DNA from: an uncultured Pelagibacteraceae bacterium
Lineage (GTDB): Bacteria; Pseudomonadota; Alphaproteobacteria; Pelagibacterales; Pelagibacteraceae
Assembly: GCA_902516395.1 (NCBI GenBank)
Contig: CABXYN010000001.1
Span: 1 to 64,000 of the forward strand
DNA length: 64,000 bases
Reading direction: 5' to 3'
Part shown: in pieces, positions 49,859-59,268 of the stretch
Layout: every line of letters begins with the position of its first letter
Position numbering within the stretch: the stretch's first letter is position 1
The notes under the pieces: model-generated
The model's database searches: none
Told to the model about the DNA's origin: nothing
What the model saw: the letters and a program-made list of their open reading frames with translations, nothing else
Program-made: the position numbers and the translations under genes

Positions 49859-50960
49859 TTTTAGCTCAATAGAAAGTATAATTAAGACAGTTAAGAAAAA
49901 TGGAATGTATATTCTTGTTGATGATGAGAGCAAACATGAAGAAATGGAAAATGAAGGTGATTTAGTAATTTCCACATCAGCTGTTAATCCTAATCATATT
50001 AATTTCATGGCCAAACATGCAAGGGGATTAATTTGTTTAGCAATGGATAATGTACAATCAAAAAAAATCGGATTGACTTTGGCTTCACCAATAAATCAAT
50101 CTAGAAGTAAAACTGCTTTCACTTACTCTATAGAAGCTAAAAAAGGTGTTACAACTGGTATATCAGCCTATGATCGTGCTAGAACAATTAAAGCTGCATC
50201 AAATAAAAATGCAAAAAAAAATGATATTGTATCTCCAGGACATGTGTTTCCAGTTATAGCAAGAGATGGGGGTGTCCTTGTTAGAGCAGGGCATACTGAA
50301 GCTTCAGTTGATATATCAAAACTTGCTAAAAAAAACAATTCAGCTGTAATTTGTGAAATTATGGCTGATGATGGAAAAATGGCTACAGGTAGAACATTAT
50401 TTAATTTTGCTAAAAAACATAAACTTAAAATAGGTAAGATTGAAGATTTAATTGCTTATAGGTTAAAGAGAGAGAAACTTGTTAAATTAAAAAAAACCTC
50501 TTCAATAATTGTTCAAAAACAAAAATTTAAAATAAAAGTATTTGAAAATGTACTTGATGGGTCAGAAAACTTTGCACTGATAAAAGGAACCTTAAAGAAA
50601 GGAGTTGTCCCTAGATTAAGAGTAATATCATCTAATGTAGTTCAAAATTATTTAATTAATCAAAAACTTCCAAATTCATTTGATAAAACAATCTCATATT
50701 TCAAAAAATATAATAATTGTGTTCTTGTATTTATAAGAGACCCAAATTTAAAATCAGTTACCCAAACACTTAAACAGTATAAAAGTAAAAATTTTTATAA
50801 AAAAGGACATGATAAATTGATTAGAAACTATGGTATAGGGGCTCAAATTATTAAATCTTTGAATATTAAAAATATGATACTTGTTACTAGATCAAAAAAA
50901 AAAGTGATTGGTTTAGAAGGTTATGGAATTAAAATTAAAAAACAGGAAATAATAAAGTGA
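49845..50960 (+). CDS. ribB: 3,4-dihydroxy-2-butanone 4-phosphate synthase with degenerate GTP cyclohydrolase II domain
   Basis: Residues 1 to about 205 are a full DHBP synthase: DDESKHEEMENEGDLVI, the TGISAYDRARTI block and GGVLVRAGHTEASVDIS. It makes the four-carbon precursor of lumazine. The remaining 165 residues align in outline with GTP cyclohydrolase II and keep the final RNYGIGAQI and GLEGYGI motifs. They lack the catalytic zinc Cys cluster and the GRG-type loop, so cyclohydrolase activity is unlikely. Similar RibBA hybrids are known in alphaproteobacteria. Confidence 0.92.
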   Translation: MKKNNFSSIESIIKTVKKNGMYILVDDESKHEEMENEGDLVISTSAVNPNHINFMAKHARGLICLAMDNVQSKKIGLTLASPINQSRSKTAFTYSIEAKKGVTTGISAYDRARTIKAASNKNAKKNDIVSPGHVFPVIARDGGVLVRAGHTEASVDISKLAKKNNSAVICEIMADDGKMATGRTLFNFAKKHKLKIGKIEDLIAYRLKREKLVKLKKTSSIIVQKQKFKIKVFENVLDGSENFALIKGTLKKGVVPRLRVISSNVVQNYLINQKLPNSFDKTISYFKKYNNCVLVFIRDPNLKSVTQTLKQYKSKNFYKKGHDKLIRNYGIGAQIIKSLNIKNMILVTRSKKKVIGLEGYGIKIKKQEIIK

Positions 50961-51343
50961 AAAAAAAAATTTTAATTATTGTTGCAGGTTATTATGAAAA
51001 TATTGCCAGATCTTTGTTAAAAAGTGCAAAAAATAAAATTAAAAATAGATGCAATATAAAAGTAATTAACGTACCTGGTGTATTTGAGATACCTGTTACT
51101 ATATCAAAAAATTTAAAAAAATTTGATGGTTTTATTGCTTTAGGTTGCGTGATTAAAGGTCAAACACCTCATTTTGATTTTATATCTAAATCAACTACTG
51201 ATGCTTTGATGACATTATCAATAACATCTAAGAAGCCTGTGGGTAACGGTGTAATTACCTGTTTAAGCAAAAAACAAGCTATTGCACGTGGTAGGAAAGG
51301 TACAGAGGCCGCAGAAGCAGTTTTATCTGTTTTATCTCAATAA
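50957..51343 (+). CDS. ribH: 6,7-dimethyl-8-ribityllumazine synthase
   Basis: Makes lumazine from the RibB and RibD products. The 128 aa product carries VPGVFEIPVTISKN, FIALGCVIKGQTPHFDFI and PVGNGVITCLSKKQA. At about 128 residues it is shorter than the usual 140-160, missing part of the N-terminal strand and the C-terminal helix. It starts with GTG at 50957 and overlaps ribB by four bases. Confidence 0.93.
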   Translation: MKKKILIIVAGYYENIARSLLKSAKNKIKNRCNIKVINVPGVFEIPVTISKNLKKFDGFIALGCVIKGQTPHFDFISKSTTDALMTLSITSKKPVGNGVITCLSKKQAIARGRKGTEAAEAVLSVLSQ

Positions 51344-51346
51344 ATT

Positions 51347-51751
51347 ATGACAGTTCAATTTTCACCACAAAGAAATCCTAGAGTAATAATAATACAAAAA
51401 CTCTATGGAAAACTTTTTAATAATGAGGAAAATATAACTTTTCCTAAGCATAGATTTAAAAAGTTTATAAAAGATATTGTGAATGGAACTATCGAGAGAG
51501 AAGAGTTAATAAATACAGAAATTAATAATCATTTAGAACAAGATTTAAAAATTAAAAATATGGACAAAGTTTTTCAAATTATAATTAAAAGTGCAATTTT
51601 TGAATTCCTATATAAACCAAATACTTCAATCAAAATTATTATTAATGAATATCTGAAAGCATCAAATTTTTTTATTGATGACTCACAAACTAAATACCTA
51701 AATGCTTTATTAGATAAAATTTCAAAAAAAATTAGAATAAGTAATGAATGA
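51347..51751 (+). CDS. nusB: Transcription antitermination factor NusB
   Basis: NusB binds boxA RNA with S10 in rRNA antitermination. The 134 aa all-helical product has NPRVIIIQKLYGKLFN at the start, KVFQIIIKSAIFEFLY and IIINEYLKASNFF near the end, the positions expected for NusB. Conservation is modest, but the ribH-nusB-thiL order is the classic one. It overlaps thiL by eight bases. Confidence 0.92.
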   Translation: MTVQFSPQRNPRVIIIQKLYGKLFNNEENITFPKHRFKKFIKDIVNGTIEREELINTEINNHLEQDLKIKNMDKVFQIIIKSAIFEFLYKPNTSIKIIINEYLKASNFFIDDSQTKYLNALLDKISKKIRISNE

Positions 51752-52703
51752 GTTTGCTTTAATTCAAAAGTACTTTAAAAAATTAACCTATAACAATCCA
51801 TCAGCATTAGACTTAAATGATGATGTTTTTTTTGATAAAAAGCATAAAGTTGTTGTTTCTGCTGATACTTATGTAGAGGGCGTTCATTTTCTTAATTTTA
51901 AAAATCCTGATTTAGTAATTAAAAAAATTGTAAGATCTTCAATCTCAGACTTGTACTGCAAAGGTGTTACACCAAAATTTATTTTTATAGGTGCTAGTGG
52001 GAACAATAATTCTTTTTCAAAAAAAAATCTTAATATTATTTCTAAAAGTCTTAAAGAGGAACAAAAGAAATATGGTATTAAATTATCAGGTGGCGACACA
52101 ACTAAATCAAACAAAACAATCTTTACAATAATGTCGTTAGGTTATTCAAAAAGAATAGTGCAAAGAAATAAGTGTAAGAACGGTGATGATATATATGTAA
52201 CTGGAAACATGGGCGATAGCTATTTGGGACTACAAATTTTAAAAGGGAAAGTTTTATTAAATAAAAAAGAAAATAACTATTTTACTAAAAAATACTATTT
52301 ACCTAACTTACCTGTTAATATTTGCTCAAACCTTTTAAACTTTGCAAATTCCTCAATTGATATTTCAGATGGATTATTTGGAGATTTGAGCAAGTTAATT
52401 AATAAAAGTTTATTATTTTATAAAGTTGAACTAAATAAAATTCCAATTTCAATAAATTTGAGAAATTATCTTATAAATTCGAAAAAAAAGAAGATCAATT
52501 TCGTATCAAAAGGCGATGATTATCAAATTATATTTACATCCCCAAAAACGAAGAGAAGTTATATTAAAAAATTTTTTAAAAAGATGAATCAAAAAGTAAC
52601 TCTAATAGGTTATTTAAGTAAAGATGCAAAAAATAATGAGATTGTTGATGGTGATAAGCGATTAAAACATGAGAATAATGAGGGATATCAACATAATTTT
52701 TAA
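51744..52703 (+). CDS. thiL: Thiamine-monophosphate kinase
   Basis: Phosphorylates thiamine monophosphate to the active cofactor. Motifs of the PurM-like ATP-binding fold: LDLNDDVFFD near residue 22, VSADTYVEGVHF, LSGGDTTKSNKTIF and SSIDISDGLFGDLSKL. Length is 319 aa. SAR11 bacteria are known for unusual thiamine-precursor needs, and this final kinase step is retained. Confidence 0.94.
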   Translation: MNEFALIQKYFKKLTYNNPSALDLNDDVFFDKKHKVVVSADTYVEGVHFLNFKNPDLVIKKIVRSSISDLYCKGVTPKFIFIGASGNNNSFSKKNLNIISKSLKEEQKKYGIKLSGGDTTKSNKTIFTIMSLGYSKRIVQRNKCKNGDDIYVTGNMGDSYLGLQILKGKVLLNKKENNYFTKKYYLPNLPVNICSNLLNFANSSIDISDGLFGDLSKLINKSLLFYKVELNKIPISINLRNYLINSKKKKINFVSKGDDYQIIFTSPKTKRSYIKKFFKKMNQKVTLIGYLSKDAKNNEIVDGDKRLKHENNEGYQHNF

Positions 52704-52715
52704 AAAAGTTAAATA

Positions 52716-52772
52716 TTGCGTTTTATATCATATTTTGTATTACATATTTTTCATAACTTTAATTAACAAGGA
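52716..52772 (+). promoter_or_regulatory. Promoter and strong ribosome-binding site of hppA
   Basis: TTGCGT (52716-52721) is separated by 16 bases from TATTAC (52738-52743). A clear Shine-Dalgarno AAGGA (52768-52772) follows, five bases before the ATG. Most genes in this window have no comparable ribosome-binding site, so hppA is probably expressed strongly and separately from the operon upstream. Confidence 0.5.
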
Positions 52773-52777
52773 ATTCA

Positions 52778-54883
52778 ATGAACACATCAACTGAAACAAT
52801 AATGTATTATATTATAGCGGCTGGATTATTATCCATCGTTTATGGTTTTATAACAGGTAGAAATATTTTAAATTCAAGCTCAGGTAATGCCAAAATGTTA
52901 GAAATTGCATCTGCAATTCAAGAAGGGGCAAGAGCATATTTAAACAGACAATATAAAACAATTGCAATAGTTGGTGTAGTGGTTCTGATAATTATAACTA
53001 TTTTATTTAGTCCATTGGTTGGTTTAGGCTATTTAATTGGTGCAACTTTATCTGGAATTGCAGGTTATGTTGGAATGCTTGTTTCTGTTCAGGCTAATGT
53101 AAGAACAGCTGAAGCTTCAAGGAAGAGCTTAGCGAGTGGTTTATCAATAGCATTTAAATCGGGTGCGGTAACTGGAATGTTGGTTGCTGGATTGGCATTA
53201 CTTTCAATTGCAGTTTATTATTATTATTTAGTAAAAGTTGGAATTGAGGAGAGAGAAATTGTTAATGCACTAGTTGCCTTAGGTTTTGGTGCATCACTTA
53301 TATCTATTTTTGCAAGACTTGGTGGAGGAATTTTTACAAAAGGTGCAGATGTTGGTGCAGATTTAGTTGGAAAAGTTGAAGCTGGTATCCCAGAGGATGA
53401 CCCAAGAAACCCTGCAGTAATTGCAGATAACGTTGGTGATAATGTTGGTGATTGTGCTGGTATGGCAGCTGATCTTTTTGAAACTTATGCAGTAACTATT
53501 GTTGCTACTATGGTTCTTTCGTCAATTTTCTTTGTAAATGATTTAAATATGATGATATATCCATTAGCAATTGGAGGTGCTTGTATATTAACATCCATTC
53601 TAGGAACTTTCTTTGTAACTCTTGGTAGTGATAAAAATATTATGAAAGCAATGTATAAAGGCTTTGTAATAACAGCAATAAGTTCTTTAATTATATTATT
53701 TCCAATTACTAAACACGTTATAGGATTTACAACTGAGTATGTGGCAAATGGAAAAACATTCAATGGCCTAAGTCTATATTTTTGTGGAATTATTGGTTTA
53801 ATAATCACAGGATTAATAATTTGGATTACAGAATATTATACAGGAACTGATTATAGACCTGTTAAAAGTGTTGCAAAATCCTCGACGACAGGTCATGGAA
53901 CGAACGTTATTCAAGGTCTAGCGGTATCCATGGAGGCAACGGCAGTTCCAGCCTTAATAATAGTTGGTGGAATTTTATGGACTAACCATATAGCAGGACT
54001 TTATGGGATAGCAATTGCAGTAACCACTATGTTAGCATTAGCTGGTATGGTTGTTGCTTTAGATGCTTATGGACCCGTCACAGATAATGCTGGTGGTATA
54101 GCCGAAATGTCAAATCTTCCGAAAAATGTACGTAAGACAACGGACGCTCTCGACGCAGTTGGTAATACAACCAAAGCTGTAACTAAAGGTTATGCAATAG
54201 GTTCTGCTGGCCTCGGTGCATTAGTTCTTTTCGCAGCATACACAGAAGATATCAAACATTTTTCAAAAGTTGCAGGTTCAAATTTAGAAGGTATATCAGT
54301 TACATTTGATCTATCTAACCCATATGTAGTAGTTGGTCTACTTATTGGTGGTATGTTACCATACCTTTTTGGATCTATGGGTATGCAAGCTGTTGGAAGA
54401 GCAGGTGGTGCAGTTGTTATTGAAGTTAGGCGTCAATTTAAAAAAATACCTGGTATAATGAAAAGAAAAGCAAAACCAGACTATGGAAAACTAGTTGATC
54501 TCTTAACGAAAGCTGCCATTAAAGAAATGGTTATTCCTTCGTTATTACCAATTTTATCCCCTATTATATTATATATAATAATTTATTTCATTGGTGGTCA
54601 GGTTGCAGCTTTATCTTCACTAGGTGCAATGCTACTAGGAGTTATTATAACTGGATTATTTGTTGCTGTTTCTATGACGGCAGGGGGTGGTGCCTGGGAC
54701 AACGCAAAAAAATATATCGAAGATGGCAAATTTGGTGGCAAAGGATCAGAAGCTCACAAAGCTGCTGTAACCGGTGACACAGTAGGTGATCCGTATAAAG
54801 ACACAGCTGGTCCTGCTGTTAACCCTATGATTAAAATTACAAATATTGTAGCTCTTTTACTATTGGCTGTAATTGCAGGATAA
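52778..54883 (+). CDS. hppA: Proton-translocating membrane pyrophosphatase, K+-independent type
   Basis: Couples pyrophosphate hydrolysis to ion pumping across the inner membrane. The 701 aa product has about 16 hydrophobic helices and the conserved active-site loop [13 protein letters not shown] with [22 protein letters not shown]. Lys466 in [10 protein letters not shown] marks the K+-independent class, where K+-dependent enzymes have Ala. This class pumps H+. It is abundant in SAR11 and would save energy released by biosynthetic pyrophosphate. Confidence 0.97.
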   Translation: MNTSTETIMYYIIAAGLLSIVYGFITGRNILNSSSGNAKMLEIASAIQEGARAYLNRQYKTIAIVGVVVLIIITILFSPLVGLGYLIGATLSGIAGYVGMLVSVQANVRTAEASRKSLASGLSIAFKSGAVTGMLVAGLALLSIAVYYYYLVKVGIEEREIVNALVALGFGASLISIFARLGGGIFTKGADVGADLVGKVEAGIPEDDPRNPAVIADNVGDNVGDCAGMAADLFETYAVTIVATMVLSSIFFVNDLNMMIYPLAIGGACILTSILGTFFVTLGSDKNIMKAMYKGFVITAISSLIILFPITKHVIGFTTEYVANGKTFNGLSLYFCGIIGLIITGLIIWITEYYTGTDYRPVKSVAKSSTTGHGTNVIQGLAVSMEATAVPALIIVGGILWTNHIAGLYGIAIAVTTMLALAGMVVALDAYGPVTDNAGGIAEMSNLPKNVRKTTDALDAVGNTTKAVTKGYAIGSAGLGALVLFAAYTEDIKHFSKVAGSNLEGISVTFDLSNPYVVVGLLIGGMLPYLFGSMGMQAVGRAGGAVVIEVRRQFKKIPGIMKRKAKPDYGKLVDLLTKAAIKEMVIPSLLPILSPIILYIIIYFIGGQVAALSSLGAMLLGVIITGLFVAVSMTAGGGAWDNAKKYIEDGKFGGKGSEAHKAAVTGDTVGDPYKDTAGPAVNPMIKITNIVALLLLAVIAG

Positions 54884-54903
54884 TTTATATTTTTTTATAT
54901 AAA
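54884..54903. terminator. Possible weak bidirectional hairpin between hppA and the convergent gene
   Basis: TTTATAT (54884-54890) and ATATAAA (54897-54903) form a seven-pair, AT-only stem with a six-T loop. It covers the single-base gap between two convergent stops, and T-runs or A-runs flank it on each strand. An all-AT stem would be weak, so the call is tentative. Confidence 0.2.
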
Positions 54904-55850
54904 GCAAAATTTTTATCCCAAGTAGATTTCCAATTTTCATGTATGGAAGGTACTGATCTTGATAAGTGATGACAAAGTGTATTAATTGGTGCTAGACAAT
55001 AGTATCTTTTATAAACTTGATGTAGAGGTTTTTCAAATGGTTCATTTATAGTATCACCAACTTTTCTTATCAATTGTCTATTGTTGATTAATATGTCCTT
55101 TGAAAATAAAATTGTTAATAGTGTTTCACGCACTACACGCCATTTATATTCCTTTCCAATAAATAATGATGTTTGAAATAATGTATCATAAAAAAAGGGA
55201 TAGTCGCTTGGACATAAGATAATGTCTTCCTTTAACAATGAAGAAATTTTAGAAAATGAAGATAAAATCTCATCTATACAATTTGGCTCAAATAAATAAT
55301 CATCTTCTACAAATAAAATTAAATCTTCTGATTTTTCTGCCTGGTCACAACATTCTAAATAAGAGCCTCTATTGCCATTAATTTTTGTATTGTGTTTTAT
55401 TACATTAAAACTATCTGATTTAAGAATGTTTATTATTTCATTGTCAAAACTCTCGCTAGAATTATCTGAAATTAAATGAAGATCAATTTCAACTTTATTT
55501 TGATTAGTAAAATTTATTATTGATTCACGTAAACTGATTAAACATACAGAAATTAATGTTTTTTTGTCTATATTAGGAACTATTCTTTTCCATCTTATAG
55601 TCGAATTCCAAAGATTATTATTAGGAGAGTATCTGAAAAAAATATCTAATTTTTTAATTTTTCTGGTTAAGTCAAGATATCCTTTAGAAAAATTGAATGA
55701 CTTATTATTAAAGTCAAATATATTTCCATTATTATTTTTATAATATGGGTTAATTATATTGAGAGTTTCCTTATCATATGCGTAAACATTAAGAAGTTTT
55801 AGCAATAATCTTTTAAATTTATTTTGTTTTTTTAAACTTCTTGAAAACAT
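54885..55850 (-). CDS. Glycosyltransferase-like protein, GT2-type fold
   Basis: A 321 aa protein with a nucleotide-sugar transferase pattern. A Rossmann-like beginning (LISVCLISLRESI near residue 95) and IDLHLISDNSSESFD are followed by GNRGSYLECCDQAEKSEDLILFVEDDYLF. In that segment the VEDDY stretch would be the metal/sugar DxD-like site. The C-terminal HHLSRSVPSIHENW may contact the acceptor. The donor and acceptor are unknown. It is the first gene of the accessory island and converges on hppA with a one-base gap. Confidence 0.7.
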   Translation of the reverse strand: MFSRSLKKQNKFKRLLLKLLNVYAYDKETLNIINPYYKNNNGNIFDFNNKSFNFSKGYLDLTRKIKKLDIFFRYSPNNNLWNSTIRWKRIVPNIDKKTLISVCLISLRESIINFTNQNKVEIDLHLISDNSSESFDNEIINILKSDSFNVIKHNTKINGNRGSYLECCDQAEKSEDLILFVEDDYLFEPNCIDEILSSFSKISSLLKEDIILCPSDYPFFYDTLFQTSLFIGKEYKWRVVRETLLTILFSKDILINNRQLIRKVGDTINEPFEKPLHQVYKRYYCLAPINTLCHHLSRSVPSIHENWKSTWDKNFALYKKI

Positions 55851-55878
55851 TTTAAATTTTATACAAAAATTCTATTTA

Positions 55879-55906
55879 TTGATAATATATTAATTTTATT
55901 TATATG
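55879..55906 (+). promoter_or_regulatory. Candidate promoter for the glycosyltransferase cluster
   Basis: In the 69-base divergent gap, TTGATA (55879-55884) is followed after 16 bases by TATATG (55901-55906), 14 bases before the GIY-YIG start. The gap is nearly pure A/T, so chance matches are likely. Confidence 0.3.
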
Positions 55907-55919
55907 TTCATAATAGTAA

Positions 55920-56201
55920 ATGAATTTTTATGTTTATATAATAATAACTAAGAGAAAAAGTAGATTTATTACTTATGTTGGATACACAATTAATATTAAA
56001 AGACGATTATTAGCACATAATTCATCTAAAGGAGCAAAATTTACTAGAGGAAATAAATGGTTTGTAATTTACAAGAAATCTTATAGTTCAAAGGTTATTG
56101 CTATGAAAGAGGAATATAAATTAAAAAAAAATTACAACTTAAGATCTAGAATTAAAAAAAAATATTTAAAAAATGAAAGTATCAATACTATTACCTTATA
56201 A
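55920..56201 (+). CDS. GIY-YIG domain protein (UPF0213/YhbQ-like)
   Basis: A 93 aa stand-alone GIY-YIG endonuclease domain. The motif halves are VYI at residues 5-7 and YVG at 19-21. The catalytic-type Arg lies in IKRRLLAHNSS, and the conserved Glu in MKEEYKLKK near residue 65. A basic tail follows. Its end overlaps the next gene by 29 bases. Single-domain members are widespread, and the cellular role is unknown; it could be a housekeeping stray or part of a mobile unit. Confidence 0.85.
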   Translation: MNFYVYIIITKRKSRFITYVGYTINIKRRLLAHNSSKGAKFTRGNKWFVIYKKSYSSKVIAMKEEYKLKKNYNLRSRIKKKYLKNESINTITL

Positions 56202-58287
56202 AGAAAACTTCTCACCAGAGTATGCTGGTGCTGTGTCATTATTTGTAAAAGATACTGTAAAGATTAGTAATTATAAAAAAAATATCACTGTATATGGTAA
56301 CACTTCTTACAAAAAAGGTTTTAAAATTAAATATAAAAATTTAAATTTAAAAAAGAAGTTTTTAAACAGTACAAGTAAAATATACGTAAAATCATTTCTT
56401 AACGAAGAATTAAAAAATAACTCAGATATAATTGAGATTCACAATAGACCTCTATATGTAAAACCAATTGTAGATGTAATAAATTCTAAAATAATACTTT
56501 ATTATCATAACGACCCTCTGTCGATGAGTGGCTCAGAATCTGATGATGATAGAATGTATTTATTGAAAAAATGTGAATATATAATTGTCATTAGTGAATG
56601 GATAAAAAAAAGATTATTAAAAAATCTTAATGTTGACAATACTTTGTTGCAAAAAATACATGTTATTCCTCATTCAACAAAAAAAATTAAAAATTCAAAT
56701 TTAATAAACTCAAAAGAAAAAATAATTATATTTGTTGGTAAATTGAATTCTCAAAAGGGTTACGATATATTTGGTAATGTTATCATTAAGATTTTGAACA
56801 AAAACAATTCATGGAAAAGTGTAGTTGTTGGAGATGAGGAAAGAGAAAAGCTTACATTTAATCACAATAGATTAAATATAATGGGTTTCATTGAGCATAA
56901 CAAAGTATTAAAATTATTTGAAAAATCAAGTATTGCCGTTGTTCCTTCCAGATGGCAAGAACCACTTGGAAGAACTGGTTTGGAGGCTTCGAGTAGGGGA
57001 TGCGCAACTATTGTTAGCAACCGCGGTGGTCTTCCAGAAACAATAACCGATGGAATAATAATTAATAAATTAAATGAAAAAGAACTTTTTAAACAAATAC
57101 AATTACTTATTGATAATAAAAAATTGAGAAATAAATTACAAAAGCAATCAATTTTAAATTTTAAACTAGATCATGGAGTTATCGCAAAAAAAATTGATTT
57201 TGTAAGAGGTAAAATCGAAAAGAAATTCTGTTTTAGTATTAACAAAAAAAGTAAGCTAAAAATTTTACATATAACAAACTTTAATCAGAGATATTTTGGT
57301 AGGTTGCATTTTAATACTGGAACAAGAATTAATAATGGATTAATAAGACTTGGCCATAATATATTAAGTCTTTCAGATAGAGATTTAATTAACTTTTCAA
57401 AAACTTTTACAGATTATTCAGGTTCAAAATATCTCAATGATTTAGTATCGAAGACAATTGATAATTTTAAACCTGATATGATAATTTTAGGTCATGCAGA
57501 TAAAATTAAAAATGAAATGTTAAGTGATATGAAAAATAAATTTAAAAATCTTTATATAGCACAATGGTTTTTAGACCCCTTGTCTAGAAGAGGCCCTGAT
57601 TATGAGAAAAATAGATCAAGAATTCTTGATAAAATTAATTCCATAGATGCTTCATTTATTACGACTGATCCAAATTCATTAGATTTTAAAATTAATAATT
57701 CTTTTTATATTCCCAATCCTTGCGATTCTTCATTAGATAATCTTCAAAATTTTAATGAAAACCCAATCTTTGATATTTTTTATGCTATAAGTCATGGTGT
57801 ACATAGAGGCATTTTAAGAAAAGGTAAAAGTGATGAGAGAGAAATTTTTGTTAAGAAACTCCAAAAAAATTGTAAAAACATTAAATTTGATGTTTTTGGA
57901 ATGTTTAATAGACAGCCTGTATGGGGTGAAGAATTTATTTCTTGCTTATCTAATTCTAAAATGGGTCTAAATCTCAGTAGAGGTAAACCAATAAAATATT
58001 ATAGCAGCGATCGTATAGCACAACTTATGGGTAACGGATTATTGACATTTATTGACAAGGAAACGAGATACGATGATTTTTTTAAAAATGATGAAATGGT
58101 TTTTTATAAAAATATTGATGACCTGTCGGAAAAGATTAAAAAGTACAGCAGAGATATAAAAAACGCTAAAAAAATAGCAAGAAACGGTTATCTAAAATAC
58201 CATAAATATTTTAATTCAACTTTAGTTGCAAAGTACATAATAGATAGAACTATTGGAAATAATTCAAGTTTTTACTGGGATAAATAA
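56173..58287 (+). CDS. Two-module glycosyltransferase (GT4 plus a second GT-B module)
   Basis: A 704 aa protein made of two transferase units. The first (about 1-355) is GT4: IIIFVGKLNSQKGYDIF begins the nucleotide-binding half, and PSRWQEPLGRTGLEASSRGCATIVSNRGGLPE holds the Glu pair region of the family. The second (about 365-700) starts again with KILHITNFNQRYFGR and ends in a CgeB-like block (SNSKMGLNLSRGK, then DRIAQLMGNGLLTFID). Two linked transfers on one surface glycan are likely. Sugars are unknown. Confidence 0.75.
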   Translation: MKVSILLPYKENFSPEYAGAVSLFVKDTVKISNYKKNITVYGNTSYKKGFKIKYKNLNLKKKFLNSTSKIYVKSFLNEELKNNSDIIEIHNRPLYVKPIVDVINSKIILYYHNDPLSMSGSESDDDRMYLLKKCEYIIVISEWIKKRLLKNLNVDNTLLQKIHVIPHSTKKIKNSNLINSKEKIIIFVGKLNSQKGYDIFGNVIIKILNKNNSWKSVVVGDEEREKLTFNHNRLNIMGFIEHNKVLKLFEKSSIAVVPSRWQEPLGRTGLEASSRGCATIVSNRGGLPETITDGIIINKLNEKELFKQIQLLIDNKKLRNKLQKQSILNFKLDHGVIAKKIDFVRGKIEKKFCFSINKKSKLKILHITNFNQRYFGRLHFNTGTRINNGLIRLGHNILSLSDRDLINFSKTFTDYSGSKYLNDLVSKTIDNFKPDMIILGHADKIKNEMLSDMKNKFKNLYIAQWFLDPLSRRGPDYEKNRSRILDKINSIDASFITTDPNSLDFKINNSFYIPNPCDSSLDNLQNFNENPIFDIFYAISHGVHRGILRKGKSDEREIFVKKLQKNCKNIKFDVFGMFNRQPVWGEEFISCLSNSKMGLNLSRGKPIKYYSSDRIAQLMGNGLLTFIDKETRYDDFFKNDEMVFYKNIDDLSEKIKKYSRDIKNAKKIARNGYLKYHKYFNSTLVAKYIIDRTIGNNSSFYWDK

Positions 58288-59268
58288 ATGAAAATTTGTT
58301 TTATTGATAAAACAGAATTTTCATATTCTTTTAAAGATATAAACTCAAGTAAATTAAGAGGAGCAGAGTCAATTATTATTAATTTATCTAAAGAAGTTAG
58401 CAATTTAGGACATGAGGTATTTGTTTTTAATAATTGTGATTATGAATATAAATCAAAGAACTATACATGGTTACATATAGATAGGATTAATAAATTATTT
58501 AAATTTGATGTTGTGGTTGCAAACGGTGATTGTAATTTTTTTAATCTTACAGATTCAAAAAATAATATTTTAATATCACATAGCAATCAGCCATTAGAGC
58601 AATTTTTAAGAAAAAGACAGCTATTCTCTTATTTAAAATTCAGACCCAAAATATGGATGACGAGTAAATATCAGATTGAAAAAAGATCGTCATTAATTAA
58701 ATTATTTGGACAAATGTTTATACCATGGTCAGTAGATAAAATATTTCTAGAGTCGAAAATTGATAACAATATTAACTCTAATCAAGCCATTTTCTCATCA
58801 AGACCTGATAGGAACCTTAATACTTTAATTTATATGTGGGAAAATTTAATTAATCCTAAATTAAGAGGGAAGAAATTAATCATTTATGGACATAGTAAAA
58901 AAATAAATCAATCCAATATTATAAATAAAGGATTTGTTACACAAAATGAACTTGTGAATGATTTAAAAAGTTCAAGATTATTTCTAATTCCAGGGCATAA
59001 AGCTGAAACATTTTGTTTAGCCGCTGAAGAGGCTAAGGAGTTATGTATACCAATCGTAACTCTCGGGATAGGTTGTCTTTCTGAAAGAGTTGAGCATGGA
59101 ATAACTGGCTTTATTGCAAAAAATAAAAATGAGTTTAGTGATTATACAATCAAACTCTTTAATGATGATCAACTTTGGATGAATTTAAGAAAAAATTTGA
59201 TTAGAATTAGAGGTGAAAATAATTGGATAAAAATAGCAAATACTTTTATATCCAAAGTATATGAATAA
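58288..59268 (+). CDS. Glycosyltransferase, GT4-like
   Basis: A 326 aa GT-B enzyme with no spacer after the preceding gene. LRGAESIIINLSKEVSNLGHEVFVF is the acceptor-domain start. The donor domain has FSSRPDRNLNTLIYMW, IPGHKAETFCLAAEEAKELCIPIVT and a final ERVEHGITGFIAKN. The family includes mannosyl- and glucosyltransferases of O-antigen and exopolysaccharide pathways. It overlaps the following gene by eight bases. Confidence 0.75.
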   Translation: MKICFIDKTEFSYSFKDINSSKLRGAESIIINLSKEVSNLGHEVFVFNNCDYEYKSKNYTWLHIDRINKLFKFDVVVANGDCNFFNLTDSKNNILISHSNQPLEQFLRKRQLFSYLKFRPKIWMTSKYQIEKRSSLIKLFGQMFIPWSVDKIFLESKIDNNINSNQAIFSSRPDRNLNTLIYMWENLINPKLRGKKLIIYGHSKKINQSNIINKGFVTQNELVNDLKSSRLFLIPGHKAETFCLAAEEAKELCIPIVTLGIGCLSERVEHGITGFIAKNKNEFSDYTIKLFNDDQLWMNLRKNLIRIRGENNWIKIANTFISKVYE

